This document shows, piece after piece, positions 7,801 through 17,464 of a stretch of 64,000 bases of DNA. Both the position numbers and the translations under genes were made by a program. Each line of letters opens with the position of its first letter. Position 1 is the stretch's first letter. The stretch spans positions 10,286-74,285 of the forward strand of contig JAWOAU010000074.1 of the NCBI GenBank assembly GCA_046498385.1, given 5' to 3'. Origin of the DNA: Halarchaeoplasma sp046498385 (GTDB taxonomy: Archaea; Thermoplasmatota; Thermoplasmata; Halarchaeoplasmatales; Halarchaeoplasmataceae). The notes beneath the pieces are model-generated. The model made no database searches. It was not told the DNA's origin and saw nothing but the letters and a program-made list of their open reading frames with translations.

Positions 7801-7907
7801 GTTGGCCCGAAGAAAACATCGTATCGGTAATAAATGTTACGGCCATTACATGTATTTGGATTAGATAAAGCTTTAATAAATCCCAGTAGTACCCTACTGT
7901 TGATAGC

Positions 7908-9191
7908 ATGAGTGCATTGGCAATAATCGGCGGACAATGGGGCGATGAAGGTAAAGGAAAGGTAACGGATTACTTTTCAGAGGATATGGATTACATAGTT
8001 CGTTTTCAAGGAGGTAACAATGCAGGCCACACCATAGTAGTTGGTGAGGAAAAGTACAAACTGCATCTTGTCCCATCAGGTATACTGCGAGAGGATAAGA
8101 AGGCGGTTATAGGCAATGGACTAGTAGTCGACCCAAAGGTTTTGATCGAGGAGATAGAGGGGCTGCGAGAACGGGGCATAAGTGCCGACAATCTCATTAT
8201 TTCCGATAGGGCCCATGTGATAATGCCTTACCATAGAAAAATGGATGTGGTGGAAGAGAATATTAAAGGCAGTCTTAGTGCGGGAACCACAAAAAAAGGT
8301 ATCGGACCCTGTTACTCGGACAAGATCGCTAGATTTGGCATAAGGATAACAGATCTTTATAATCCTGAGGCTTTGAAACAAAAACTATCGACCGTCGTAC
8401 CCATAAAAAATAAAATACTGCGGGTTTTAGGTGAGAACGTTGAATATAGCGTCGACGAACTGTATGACGAGTACATAGCCTATGGTAAAACACTTGAGCC
8501 ACTTGTCGCCGACGTATCAGTTTTACTCCACGAAGCCCTTCTAAATGGTAAGAAAATACTTTTTGAAGGGGCCCAGGGCACTCATTTAGATATAGATCAT
8601 GGAATTTATCCCTATGGTACGTCTTCCAACACGGTGGCTGGAGGCTGCAGCGCAGGTACTGGAATAGGTCCTAGAGCAATCGATGAGATAATAGGCATAG
8701 TTAAAGCGTACACGAGCCGGGTTGGAACAGGCCCCTTTCCCACCGAACTCCACGGCGAAATCGGTGATGAAATAAGAGAAAGGGGCGGTGAATACGGTAC
8801 CACCACCGGCAGACCACGAAGATGTGGATGGCTCGATATGGTAATGGTTAGATACTCTGCGAGAGTCAACTCTTTTACCGGTTTGGCGGTCACTAAAATG
8901 GATGTTCTTGATGGGTTAGAAGAAATAAAAGTGTGCACACACTACGAGCACAAGGATAAAAAGATTCGAAATTTTCCAGCGGATATAGAAAAGCTCAAGG
9001 AATTTTCTCCGGTTTACCGTACCTTTGAATCATGGGATGAGCAGGATTGGTCTGCTATCTCAGAGAAAGGTTACGATCATCTACCGGAGGAAGCAGTGAC
9101 GTACTTAGAATTTATCGAACAAGATGTAGGGGTCCCAATCAATATGGTATCCGTCGGGCCTGGTCGACATCAGACCATACTCAAGCGATAG
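7908..9191 (+). CDS. purA: Adenylosuccinate synthase
   Basis: Makes adenylosuccinate from IMP, aspartate and GTP in AMP synthesis. The 427-residue protein has the GTP/IMP loop GGQWGDEGKGK (8-18), NAGHT, GTTKKGIGP, FEGAQGTHLDIDHG and the VGTGPFPTE segment, all family hallmarks. A TATA-like CTTTAATAAA near 7870 gives a short leader before ATG 7908. Its 3' end overlaps the convergent purF gene by 11 bp. Confidence 0.97.
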   Translation: MSALAIIGGQWGDEGKGKVTDYFSEDMDYIVRFQGGNNAGHTIVVGEEKYKLHLVPSGILREDKKAVIGNGLVVDPKVLIEEIEGLRERGISADNLIISDRAHVIMPYHRKMDVVEENIKGSLSAGTTKKGIGPCYSDKIARFGIRITDLYNPEALKQKLSTVVPIKNKILRVLGENVEYSVDELYDEYIAYGKTLEPLVADVSVLLHEALLNGKKILFEGAQGTHLDIDHGIYPYGTSSNTVAGGCSAGTGIGPRAIDEIIGIVKAYTSRVGTGPFPTELHGEIGDEIRERGGEYGTTTGRPRRCGWLDMVMVRYSARVNSFTGLAVTKMDVLDGLEEIKVCTHYEHKDKKIRNFPADIEKLKEFSPVYRTFESWDEQDWSAISEKGYDHLPEEAVTYLEFIEQDVGVPINMVSVGPGRHQTILKR

Positions 9192-10632
9192 AGTTTTCTT
9201 GGCTGTTAACTATGCTTCTGTCTCTCTTCCGCTTACCTGCAAAGTATTCCCGAATATCTTCTCTCACCTGAGTAGGATAATCGCCATTCAGACAGGCGGT
9301 ACACAAATTTTCAAGGTCTATTTTTAAACCGTTTATCAAACCCTCCATGGTTTGATAGGTGAGAGAATCCGCACCGATATCTTCACATATTTCATCGATG
9401 GTATTATGCGATGCTTTAAGTTCATGTTTCGTAGGCATGTCTATCCCGTAGTAGCAAGGCGACCTTATCGGAGGGCAGCCTATTATAAAATGAACTTCTT
9501 TAGCACCAGCCCTTCTCATCAATTCAACCAACTTTTTGGATGTGGTTCCCCTCACGATACTGTCATCCACAAGTGCTACCCTTTTACCCTTAACCTCCTC
9601 GATTATTGGGTTTAACTTAGTGCGGACGGCGGTCTCCCGTGATGTTTGGTCCGGCATTATAAAGGTTCGACCGATGTAACGGTTCCTAAGAAGTCCTTCC
9701 CTAAAAGGCACGCCGAGTTCTTCAGCCATCGCTAAAGCGTAGGTACGGGCCGTGTCTGGTACGGGTACCACAACATCCAACCCGTGTTTCTTTTTCCTCC
9801 ATTCTTTTGCCAGCTCTTTCCCTAACCTCAACCTTGCCTCATATACGTTTGTTTTCTCTATGGTTGAATCCGTTCTTGCAAAATAAACCCACTCGAACAT
9901 GCATTGGCGGGGTGAAGAAGGCCTTACCTGATAGGTTACTACACTTTTATCCTCGCGCACCAGTATCGCTTCTCCTCCTCTAACGTCCCTTATGACCTCG
10001 TATCCCAGTATGTCCAGCACTATATTCTCCGAAGCGACGGCATAGCTTACACCGTCCAAGCTTCTTTTACCACCATAAATCATTGGCCTAATCGCATATG
10101 GGTCCCTGAACAAAAGCATGCCCATATTGGGTATAAATGCGATGACTGAGTAGCTTCCGTTCAATTTATCCATGGTTCCTCCTACTGCTGAGAAGATACC
10201 GTCCTCCGTTAGATCGCCTTCTTTAATCAGCTCTTTTGAAAAAAGGCTCAATAACACTTCTAGGTCGCATTCGGACTCTAGTTCCAGGTCCATTTCATCG
10301 GAGATATGGTCCATATTCACAATGTTTCCGTTGTGAACCATCGCGATCTCGGTGGGTTCATTTATCACAAAGGGCTGTGCATCTTTCTCTACATTCGAGC
10401 CGATGGTTGGGTATCTAACATGTCCAAGGCCGTTGCTGCCTTTTAGTCTTTCAAGAATGTGTTTATTGAAAACCTCTCCCACCAATCCAGGACCTTTATG
10501 AATAGATCCTTTTGTGCCGTCGTGTACGTACATACCTGCGCCATTTTGTCCCCTGTGTTGAATTGCGAAGAGACCGTTATACAGCTCTGATGATGCTTTA
10601 ACTGTTCCCATGATGCCAATTATTCCGCACAT
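9181..10632 (-). CDS. purF: Amidophosphoribosyltransferase
   Basis: First step of purine synthesis: PRPP plus glutamine to phosphoribosylamine. The 483-residue protein starts MCGIIGI, so Cys2 becomes the N-terminal nucleophile without a propeptide. QHRGQNGAG marks the glutaminase domain and VALVDDSIVRGTTS the PRPP site. Cysteines in IIGCPP and in LCTAC match the positions of the 4Fe-4S ligands in the Bacillus-type enzyme, consistent with an anaerobic host. It is convergent with purA (11-bp overlap) and divergent from pdxT. Confidence 0.97.
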   Translation of the reverse strand: MCGIIGIMGTVKASSELYNGLFAIQHRGQNGAGMYVHDGTKGSIHKGPGLVGEVFNKHILERLKGSNGLGHVRYPTIGSNVEKDAQPFVINEPTEIAMVHNGNIVNMDHISDEMDLELESECDLEVLLSLFSKELIKEGDLTEDGIFSAVGGTMDKLNGSYSVIAFIPNMGMLLFRDPYAIRPMIYGGKRSLDGVSYAVASENIVLDILGYEVIRDVRGGEAILVREDKSVVTYQVRPSSPRQCMFEWVYFARTDSTIEKTNVYEARLRLGKELAKEWRKKKHGLDVVVPVPDTARTYALAMAEELGVPFREGLLRNRYIGRTFIMPDQTSRETAVRTKLNPIIEEVKGKRVALVDDSIVRGTTSKKLVELMRRAGAKEVHFIIGCPPIRSPCYYGIDMPTKHELKASHNTIDEICEDIGADSLTYQTMEGLINGLKIDLENLCTACLNGDYPTQVREDIREYFAGKRKRDRSIVNSQENSIA

Positions 10633-10739
10633 CGGATTACCAACATATAAGTTATATTCGGCCCATTAAGGCCGCACTGTTTAAAGTTATCGTTTACTTT
10701 ACACCAATTGTTTAATAGTTCCTTTTCGATATCGTCAAC
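10633..10739. promoter_or_regulatory. Divergent purF / pdxT promoter region
   Basis: The 107-bp gap holds AACTTATATG on the reverse strand (near 10645-10655) for purF and TGTTTAAAG/TGTTTAATAG on the plus strand (near 10678-10715) for pdxT. Ribosome sites are not evident, so both messages may have short leaders. Confidence 0.4.
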
Positions 10740-11336
10740 ATGCGTGTTGGAGTTCTTGGAGTTCAAGGTGCCGTGACGGAGCATGTATTTGCCTTTAATA
10801 ATGCTTTTTCAGATGCAGGTATAGCCGGAGATGTTATTACGGTAAGAAAAAAATATCAGTTAGACAATATCGATGCACTAGTCTTACCCGGTGGCGAAAG
10901 CAGTACTATATCAAGGCTGTTGGATATCCTTGATTTAAGAAGCAAAGTTATTTCCGAAGTTAAAAATGGGATGCCTATTATGGGGACATGTGCCGGTACG
11001 GTACTCCTAGCGTCTTGCGGCGACGAGTCGGTCGAACATTCTGATACACATTTGCTTGAACTACTGGATGTTTCAGTAATAAGGAACGCATTCGGTAGAC
11101 AGCGTGAATCATTTGAATGCTTTTTAGATATAGATGGCTTAAATGAACCCTTCCCAGGGGTGTTTATACGTGCACCGGTAATGAATCTTTTACCAAATTC
11201 CCGTGCAAAAGTTATCGCTAGGTACGATGGGAAAATTGTGGGGGTAGAGCAGGAACATATTCTTTCCTTCTCTTTCCACCCTGAGCTAACAGATGATACA
11301 CGCATGCATCGATACTTTCTTGAAAAGATATTCTAG
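10740..11336 (+). CDS. pdxT: Pyridoxal 5'-phosphate synthase glutaminase subunit
   Basis: Releases ammonia from glutamine for the PdxS synthase in vitamin B6 synthesis. The 198-residue class I-like amidotransferase has VGVLGVQGA, PGGESST, the nucleophile motif GTCAGTVLLA and the His-Glu pair in SFHPEL. The partner pdxS is not in the window. The gene ends inside the convergent guaA-type gene with a 4-bp overlap. Confidence 0.95.
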   Translation: MRVGVLGVQGAVTEHVFAFNNAFSDAGIAGDVITVRKKYQLDNIDALVLPGGESSTISRLLDILDLRSKVISEVKNGMPIMGTCAGTVLLASCGDESVEHSDTHLLELLDVSVIRNAFGRQRESFECFLDIDGLNEPFPGVFIRAPVMNLLPNSRAKVIARYDGKIVGVEQEHILSFSFHPELTDDTRMHRYFLEKIF

Positions 11337-11896
11337 TTTTCCTCGCACATTTTAGCAAAATTTTTGAATATATCCACACCGTATTCCGTATGTTCCACTT
11401 CAGGATGGAACTGGAGTCCGTATATTTTTTTGTTAACGTGTTTGAACGCTTGTACATTACAAGTTTCCGAAGTAGCTAAGAGCTCAAGTTCGTTACCAAG
11501 TTCTTTAACTTCATCGTTATGCGATTCCCAAACAACGAACTTTTCGGGCAAACCTTTGAAGAGGTCGTTTTTGTTGATAATTCTTATCTCGGATTTTCCA
11601 TACTCCGGTGAGCACGCTAGTCCCGCTCTCCCTCCAAAGTATCTTGCGATGTATTGTGCACCTACGCATATACCTAGTATGGGGATATCTAGTTCCAAAT
11701 ATTTATCGACATTACCGAGTTTCAGTTTTTCGTCGGAAATAGTGGGCGCACCTCCTGAGAGTATCAGACCTTGTGAGCATATATCTTCTGGAGGTACGGT
11801 ATTCGGTATTATCTTTGAATCAACATCTAGATACCGAAGTACCCTCCATTCTCTGTGGGTCCACTGTCCCCCATTATCCACTACATCTATATTCAT
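11333..11896 (-). CDS. guaAA: GMP synthase glutaminase subunit
   Basis: The separate archaeal glutaminase subunit that feeds ammonia to the GMP synthase ATP-pyrophosphatase. The 187-residue protein begins VVDNGGQWTHREWRVLR, has LSGGAP for the oxyanion region, a nucleophile loop GICVGAQYIA and FHPEVEHTEYG for the His-Glu pair. The residue two after the Cys loop glycine is Ala where most homologues have His. It lies 5 bp after pyrG on the same strand, so the two nucleotide-synthesis genes are probably cotranscribed. Confidence 0.93.
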   Translation of the reverse strand: MNIDVVDNGGQWTHREWRVLRYLDVDSKIIPNTVPPEDICSQGLILSGGAPTISDEKLKLGNVDKYLELDIPILGICVGAQYIARYFGGRAGLACSPEYGKSEIRIINKNDLFKGLPEKFVVWESHNDEVKELGNELELLATSETCNVQAFKHVNKKIYGLQFHPEVEHTEYGVDIFKNFAKMCEEN

Positions 11897-11901
11897 CTTT
11901 A

Positions 11902-13512
11902 CTATCCCCTGTTTATCATGGCGTTGACGAAGGCTAAAAATAACGGGGCCGGTTCTAGTGGACGAGATTTAAACTCAGGGTGAAACTGGCTGCCTATAAA
12001 AAAGGGGTGCTCCTTTATTTCCAAGATCTCCATCCGTTTTTTGTTTGATGATTTACCGCTGAATATCATCCCGTTCTTTTCGAACTCGTCTTTGTACTCC
12101 AGATTAACTTCGTATCTGTGCCGATGCCTTTCTTGTATCTCATGGCTATCGTAGATCTCATGAGCCTTTGTTCCCTCTTCGACGATCACCTTTTCACTGC
12201 CGAGTCTCATGGTCCCTCCCATCTTATCGATACCCCTCTGCATGGGAAGGAGGTCGATCACAGGGTGTTCCGTCTTATGATCGAATTCAGAGCTATTTGC
12301 GTTCTCGTATCCGAGTACGTTTCGTGCGAACTCTATTACTGATATCTGGAATCCAAGACAGATGGTAAGTATCGGGAGGTTGTTTGTTCTTGCATAGTGG
12401 ATGGCATTCATCTTTCCTTCGATGCCCCGGGTACCGAAACCCCCGGGTATCAATACTCCGTCAACATCTTTAAGCAGATCTTTAACGGTAGCCCTTTCCT
12501 CAAAATCTTCCGATTCAATGAACCGTATGTTGATCTTGGTTTTGGTCGCAGATTGACAATGGTTCAAAGCTTCAACATGGCTGACGTATGCATCTTCCAG
12601 CTCACAATATTTTCCCACAAGAGCAATGGTAATATCCGATGTGGGATTTTCAAAGTCATTCAGAAACCGCTGCCAATTTTTCATATATTCATCAAAGCCG
12701 TTTTCTTTTTTGATTTTAAGCTTCTCCATAACATAGTCCGTTAATCCTTCGTCATTTAGAATGAGGGGCACTCGGTATATGTTGTTCGCGTTAGGTGAAC
12801 TTATAACGGCTTCTTGCGGCACGTCGCAAAAGAGAGATATCTTTCGCTTGGTGGACGGTTCCAGCTCATCCTTGGAACGCCCAACAATCACATCGGGTTC
12901 TATACCTATAGCCCGCAGCGCTTTGACCGAATGCTGTGTAGGTTTTGTTTTCTGCTCTCCTACAACATCCATGACTGGAACCAGCGTAGTGTGTATAAAC
13001 ATGAGATTATCGTCTCCCACTTCCATATGAAGCTGTCTGCTGGCTTCAAGGAATGGTGAGCTCTCGATGTCTCCCACAGTGCCCCCCATCTCCACTAGAA
13101 CAACATCGGATTCCGTCTCATCGGCCACCTTCCATATCCTTCTATTTATCTCGTCGGTTATATGTGGAATGATCTGAACGGTCTTACCAAGGTATTCACC
13201 AGACCTCTCTTTCTCAATAACACTTCTGTAAACTTTACCGGTGGTTATATTATCTTCGCCGCAAAGCTTGGTATCTAAAAATCTCTCGTAATTTCCCAGG
13301 TCCAAATCGGCTTCGGTACCATCGTTCAACACGTATACCTCCCCGTGTTCGAAGGGGTTCATCGTACCTGCATCACAATTGAGGTACGGATCAACCTTTA
13401 CTGCGGTTACCTTGAACCCGTGTGATTTTAACAGCATCCCTACTGAAGAGGTTACTACTCCTTTACCCAAACCTGATAAAACACCGCCCGTGATTATTAT
13501 AAATTTAGTCAT
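11902..13512 (-). CDS. pyrG: CTP synthase
   Basis: Converts UTP to CTP with ATP and glutamine. The 536-residue protein has the synthetase start FIIITGGVLSGLGKG with the P-loop, then a C-terminal glutaminase domain with IPGGFGTRGIEGK, the nucleophile loop ICLGFQ and GSQFHPEF. Length and domain order match the family. guaAA follows directly. Confidence 0.97.
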   Translation of the reverse strand: MTKFIIITGGVLSGLGKGVVTSSVGMLLKSHGFKVTAVKVDPYLNCDAGTMNPFEHGEVYVLNDGTEADLDLGNYERFLDTKLCGEDNITTGKVYRSVIEKERSGEYLGKTVQIIPHITDEINRRIWKVADETESDVVLVEMGGTVGDIESSPFLEASRQLHMEVGDDNLMFIHTTLVPVMDVVGEQKTKPTQHSVKALRAIGIEPDVIVGRSKDELEPSTKRKISLFCDVPQEAVISSPNANNIYRVPLILNDEGLTDYVMEKLKIKKENGFDEYMKNWQRFLNDFENPTSDITIALVGKYCELEDAYVSHVEALNHCQSATKTKINIRFIESEDFEERATVKDLLKDVDGVLIPGGFGTRGIEGKMNAIHYARTNNLPILTICLGFQISVIEFARNVLGYENANSSEFDHKTEHPVIDLLPMQRGIDKMGGTMRLGSEKVIVEEGTKAHEIYDSHEIQERHRHRYEVNLEYKDEFEKNGMIFSGKSSNKKRMEILEIKEHPFFIGSQFHPEFKSRPLEPAPLFLAFVNAMINRG

Positions 13513-13578
13513 CTGTTTTCACGGGTATCAGGTAGAAGGGTAATGTGGTTTAAAGTTTTGGTCTCATGATTGGAATAA

Positions 13579-14031
13579 CTATGTGCTACAATTCTCCAAT
13601 TCGGTGAATATATCCCGTATGAACCTCTCTCCCCTCTCGGTAACGCATCTGTAGCGTATGCCGCTGGTGGTTTCCGAGTGGGTTGAATCATCCTTCACGT
13701 TCGCTACATCCACCTTTATCATGCACATGGCCTTGTTGCACTCCATGGGTTCCCTTACCACTTCGGCCTTTCCTTTGATTGAAACATTGATGTCGTTCTC
13801 CTCGCACATACATATCATCACCTTCCCGTTGTCTTTTATGTTGGCAGTGCCCTGATGCTGTAGTGCCATAGCCATGAGTATGGTCTTTTGATCTTTAGCG
13901 TATATCAGGTGCACCGGCGTGGTGTTCGGTTCTCCCTCCCGGGAAACCGTGGCAACCACCACGGAGGGTATCTTGGACCTGAGCATATTTAACGCCTCCT
14001 CCGGTAAAGACTCGCCGAGTATCTTTGACAT
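13579..14031 (-). CDS. Pyridoxamine 5'-phosphate oxidase-like FMN-binding protein
   Basis: A 150-residue split-barrel protein of the flavin-binding PNPOx-like superfamily: VVVATVSREGEPNTTPVHLIYA followed by the strand pattern KTILMAMALQHQGTANIKDNGKVMI is typical. Members bind FMN, F420 or haem and their substrates vary, so no reaction is assigned. The C-terminus (YRCVTERGERFIRDIF) is unlike true PNP oxidase. It is upstream of pyrG on the same strand with a 66-bp gap. Confidence 0.75.
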   Translation of the reverse strand: MSKILGESLPEEALNMLRSKIPSVVVATVSREGEPNTTPVHLIYAKDQKTILMAMALQHQGTANIKDNGKVMICMCEENDINVSIKGKAEVVREPMECNKAMCMIKVDVANVKDDSTHSETTSGIRYRCVTERGERFIRDIFTELENCST

Positions 14032-14066
14032 GATGAGGTCAATGTGGGGAGGTGATATAAAAGATA

Positions 14067-14567
14067 CTATCCGATATCCTCGGTAACCTGTTTTTTTACC
14101 TGATCGAAGTTATCTTCCAAGGTGTACAGTTTGCCCCTGGAAGCATATCGGTCGATCAAGTGTCTGTGAAGTACCGCCAGTACCGGCGTTTTTGAGCTGA
14201 GAAGAGTATCCACGGCATCTTTGAACTCTTCGCTGAACATCTCCATCTTTCCGATCTCGTCGATCACCACCAGCTCCACATCGTCCGGCAGGTCCTTAAG
14301 CGATAATTCGGTGAACTGATCCAGCTCCTCCGTACATACTCCGTACTTCCCGACCCTGGGTCCCTCATCTACATCCACATGGGCCAGCACACCTTTTTCA
14401 CCGGTCATGATGTCCTCAAGGGCAAAGCCCACACGCTTTCCGTTCCTTCGCATCTCCGGGGTGCTCAGGCCTGCCACCGTCATGCCGCATTCCGCCGCAA
14501 CTTCCCTCACCAGTGTACTCTTACCGCAGCGTGGATTTCCGGTTATGAATATGTTTTTGCTTTTCAT
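14067..14567 (-). CDS. THEP1-family nucleoside triphosphatase
   Basis: The 166-residue protein has a P-loop TGNPRCGKSTLV near the N-terminus, Walker B VVIDEIGKMEMFS near 110 and the family's closing HRHLIDRY segment. THEP1 enzymes hydrolyse NTPs in vitro; their cellular role is unclear. It precedes the FMN-binding protein gene on the same strand by 35 bp. Confidence 0.9.
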   Translation of the reverse strand: MKSKNIFITGNPRCGKSTLVREVAAECGMTVAGLSTPEMRRNGKRVGFALEDIMTGEKGVLAHVDVDEGPRVGKYGVCTEELDQFTELSLKDLPDDVELVVIDEIGKMEMFSEEFKDAVDTLLSSKTPVLAVLHRHLIDRYASRGKLYTLEDNFDQVKKQVTEDIG

Positions 14568-14723
14568 AATATCGTCATTGCTCTTCCTAATACGCTATGA
14601 TCGAGTCAAGTATATTTATTCTCTTACCTATTGGATAGCTTCAATCTTCTTCAGATATCGCTCCTTCATGTTTAATTATGATCATTTGGATGATCGGAAT
14701 CTATGAACCGCTTCTGATCAATC

Positions 14724-17192
14724 CTATAGATCCACCTTTTTCAGCCGGTTGGAGTTCGTCACCACATTGATACTCGAAAACGACATGGCGGCCATGCCGA
14801 TTAGCGGGTGCAGCAGTCCAACGAAGGCCACCGGGATAGCGACCACGTTGTAGAAGAAGGCCCACACCAGATTTTGCTGTATCTTTTTGAAGGTTGCATG
14901 GGATAGCCTGACAGCTTTCACCACCGCTGAGAGGTCACCTTTGACCAGTACAATATCCCCGCTCTCTATGGCGATGTCCGTACCGGTACCGATGGCTATG
15001 CCAACGTCAGCCTGTTCCAATGCCGGGGCATCGTTGATCCCGTCTCCTACCATGGCCACAAGGTCGCCCTTTTTTTGCAGTTTTTTTATTTCCTTGACCT
15101 TCTCATCGGGCATCACTTCCGCTAATACCCTGGTGATCCCCACCTGTTCAGCGATGGCCTTGGCGGTTTCTTTATTATCTCCCGTTAGCATGACCGGAGT
15201 AAGCCCTTCCTTTTTAAGGGCAGCGATGGCTCTTTTCGAGTCGCTCTTCAGCTGATCAGCGATGGCGACCATACCTGCGATCTCACCGTCGACGGCTACG
15301 AAGACCACGGTCTTAGCTTCTTTTTGCAATTTTCTGAAGTGTTTCATCTTACTCAATTCGATCCCGTATTGTTCCATGAGCTCCGGCGTACCCACGAACA
15401 CCTGGGAACCGTCTATCTTTGCCTTCACCCCCCGGCCGGTAACCGATTCGAAATCGTCGGGTTCCTTTAGTTCCAACCCCTCCTCCTTTGCTTTCTTCAC
15501 GATGGCTTCACCCAGCGGATGTTCGGAATTCATCTCGGCGGATGCTGTATACATCAGTATCTTTTCTCCTCCAGGCACATCGGTCACACCGGGCTCACCT
15601 TTTGTTATAGTTCCAGTTTTATCCAGTACGATGATTTTCACATCTTTCATGAGCTGGATGGCTTCTCCTCTACGTATGAGCACTCCGTTCTCCGCACCCT
15701 TACCGCTTCCAACCATGAGTGCCGTTGGTGTCGCCAGTCCCAGAGCGCAGGGACATGCGATGACCAAGGTAGCCACCGCCGCATACACGGCCAAAGAGAT
15801 CACTCCCAACTCCGGATTCACCCACGGTAAGACAGGTTCCGCCCATACCACGATGGAATGGAAGGTGCTGGGAAACACCATCCACAGTACGAATGCACTG
15901 AGTGCGATGGCGATCATCGCAGGGACGAAGTAGGAAGTCACCTTATCGGCGTATGCCTGTATGGGCACCCTGGAACCTTGAGCTTCCTCGACCATCTTGA
16001 TCACCTGGGATAAGAAGGTATCCTTACCTACCTTAGTGGCTTCTACCTTAAGCGCTCCCTCTTTGTTTATGGTGGCTCCGATCACTTCATCACCCTCTCC
16101 TTTATTCACCGGCATGGACTCCCCGGTGGCTATGGATTCGTCCACCGAACTTTTGCCGGATACGACAACTCCGTCGGTGGGGATCTTATCTCCCGGCCTG
16201 ACCACCATCACATCTCCGATCTCGACCTCCTCTACCGATATCTCTTGCTCCTCTCCGTTTCTGATGACTCTAGCGGTTTTTGCCTCCAGTGTCATAAGTT
16301 TCTTGATAGCTTGAGATGCCTTTCCGGTGGCTTTATCCTCTATGTACCTACCGATCAGATGGAAGGCCATTATCATACCGGCCACGCCGCCGTAGTTCAG
16401 TATATTCGGGCCGTAGCCGAACCGATGCGATACTGCTATGAACCCCGTGGAGAAGGCGGCTAAAGTACCCAGCATGATGAGAGCGTCCATGTTTGGAGTC
16501 AGGTTGATGAACGATTTGATCGCCGAAACATAGGTTTCTTTACCGGTGTAAAATAAGATGGGTGTTGCAAGTCCCACCATGGCTATGTTGTAGAATCTCA
16601 TCCCACCAACAGTTATACCAAAGAACATATGGGGGATCATCAGTACGAGCATGGGTATGATGAACCCCCACGCCACCATTGCACGATGTTTTGAAGATTC
16701 TATCTTCTCAACATCCCTTTCCACCTTATCCTTCTCCTCCCTTTCTCCCTTCAACCACGAATCGGGAACATCGTACCCGGTTTTCTTCACGGTCCTCACG
16801 AAATCGCTTTTATGTACCTTACTTGGAATGTAATCGATGGTGGCCTTCTCGGTGGTCAGATTGACGTTAGCCGAGATCACTCCGTCCAGACGCTCCAAGC
16901 TTTTTTTTACCGCCTGTGAGCAAGATGCGCAGGTCATACCCCGGATAGGCATATCGATCTTGCTTCCTTCTGCCACCTTATAGCCAGCTGATTCTACAGC
17001 TTTTGATATGTCATCCATGCTCAATTTCGATTCGTCGAAATCCACCAATGCCTCTTTGGTAGCATAGCTGACGTTAGACTCTTTGATACCTTCGAGTTTT
17101 TTCAATGATTTATCTATGGCCTGAGCGCAGCTGGCACAGTGCATTCCTTCGATGGGTACGCTTTTTTTATTCTTCGCCATGGAGATCACCAT
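14724..17192 (-). CDS. copA: Copper-exporting P1B-type ATPase
   Basis: Pumps Cu(I) out of the cell. The protein of 818-822 residues has two N-terminal heavy-metal domains (GMHCASC and GMTCASC), the membrane CPC motif (IACPCALG), the phosphorylation site DKTGTIT, the HP motif in EHPLGEAI, and the hinge GDGINDAP. Two starts fit: ATG 17192, whose A is shared with the TGA of the upstream small gene, and ATG 17180, preceded by GGTGAT. It forms an operon with the 47-aa gene and is divergent from a TRASH-domain regulator, a classical copper-resistance layout. Confidence 0.96.
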   Translation of the reverse strand: MVISMAKNKKSVPIEGMHCASCAQAIDKSLKKLEGIKESNVSYATKEALVDFDESKLSMDDISKAVESAGYKVAEGSKIDMPIRGMTCASCSQAVKKSLERLDGVISANVNLTTEKATIDYIPSKVHKSDFVRTVKKTGYDVPDSWLKGEREEKDKVERDVEKIESSKHRAMVAWGFIIPMLVLMIPHMFFGITVGGMRFYNIAMVGLATPILFYTGKETYVSAIKSFINLTPNMDALIMLGTLAAFSTGFIAVSHRFGYGPNILNYGGVAGMIMAFHLIGRYIEDKATGKASQAIKKLMTLEAKTARVIRNGEEQEISVEEVEIGDVMVVRPGDKIPTDGVVVSGKSSVDESIATGESMPVNKGEGDEVIGATINKEGALKVEATKVGKDTFLSQVIKMVEEAQGSRVPIQAYADKVTSYFVPAMIAIALSAFVLWMVFPSTFHSIVVWAEPVLPWVNPELGVISLAVYAAVATLVIACPCALGLATPTALMVGSGKGAENGVLIRRGEAIQLMKDVKIIVLDKTGTITKGEPGVTDVPGGEKILMYTASAEMNSEHPLGEAIVKKAKEEGLELKEPDDFESVTGRGVKAKIDGSQVFVGTPELMEQYGIELSKMKHFRKLQKEAKTVVFVAVDGEIAGMVAIADQLKSDSKRAIAALKKEGLTPVMLTGDNKETAKAIAEQVGITRVLAEVMPDEKVKEIKKLQKKGDLVAMVGDGINDAPALEQADVGIAIGTGTDIAIESGDIVLVKGDLSAVVKAVRLSHATFKKIQQNLVWAFFYNVVAIPVAFVGLLHPLIGMAAMSFSSINVVTNSNRLKKVDL

Positions 17193-17335
17193 CAGATGTA
17201 TATCTCAGGTTTCTCGTCGACCTGAGCGTGGCAGTTTTTTCGTTCACTCCCATACTGAGAGCAAAGACGGGTGAATTGAATCTTTGCGACCTTTTGGGAA
17301 TTAGATTCACCTTGGTATGTGGGGTCCTTTGCCAT
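17192..17335 (-). CDS. Small cysteine-containing protein cotranscribed with copA (47 aa)
   Basis: ATG at 17335 has GAGGTG 7 nt upstream and opens a 47-codon frame whose TGA overlaps the copA ATG by one base (TGATG), a translational-coupling arrangement. The protein is polar, with two cysteines and a histidine in LCSQYGSERKNCHAQ and no hydrophobic segment. It does not carry the CxxC of known copper chaperones. Its position as first gene of the copA transcript suggests a role in copper handling; this is inference. Confidence 0.6.
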   Translation of the reverse strand: MAKDPTYQGESNSQKVAKIQFTRLCSQYGSERKNCHAQVDEKPEIYI

Positions 17336-17464
17336 TTTTAAACACCTCTACGTGTGTATATGTACCTTATTATTCATTGCATTTTCGGTTTACAATTGTT
17401 AAATTTTACCACCTTATATTTTACGATCGCAAGATTTATCACGGTGCCATTGTATTTACGTATC
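17336..17464. promoter_or_regulatory. Divergent promoter of the copper cassette
   Basis: The 129-bp gap between the 47-aa gene and the regulator contains AT-rich TATA candidates: TTATATTTTA near 17414-17423 for the plus-strand regulator and an AATAATAAGG/ATATAC stretch for the reverse strand. The divergent regulator probably binds here. No clear palindrome was seen. Confidence 0.45.

Noticed and set aside
15262..15933. A 223-codon open frame antisense to copA
   Set aside because: It mirrors copA codons on the opposite strand, is Ser/Pro-rich as expected for a shadow, and has no promoter or ribosome site.
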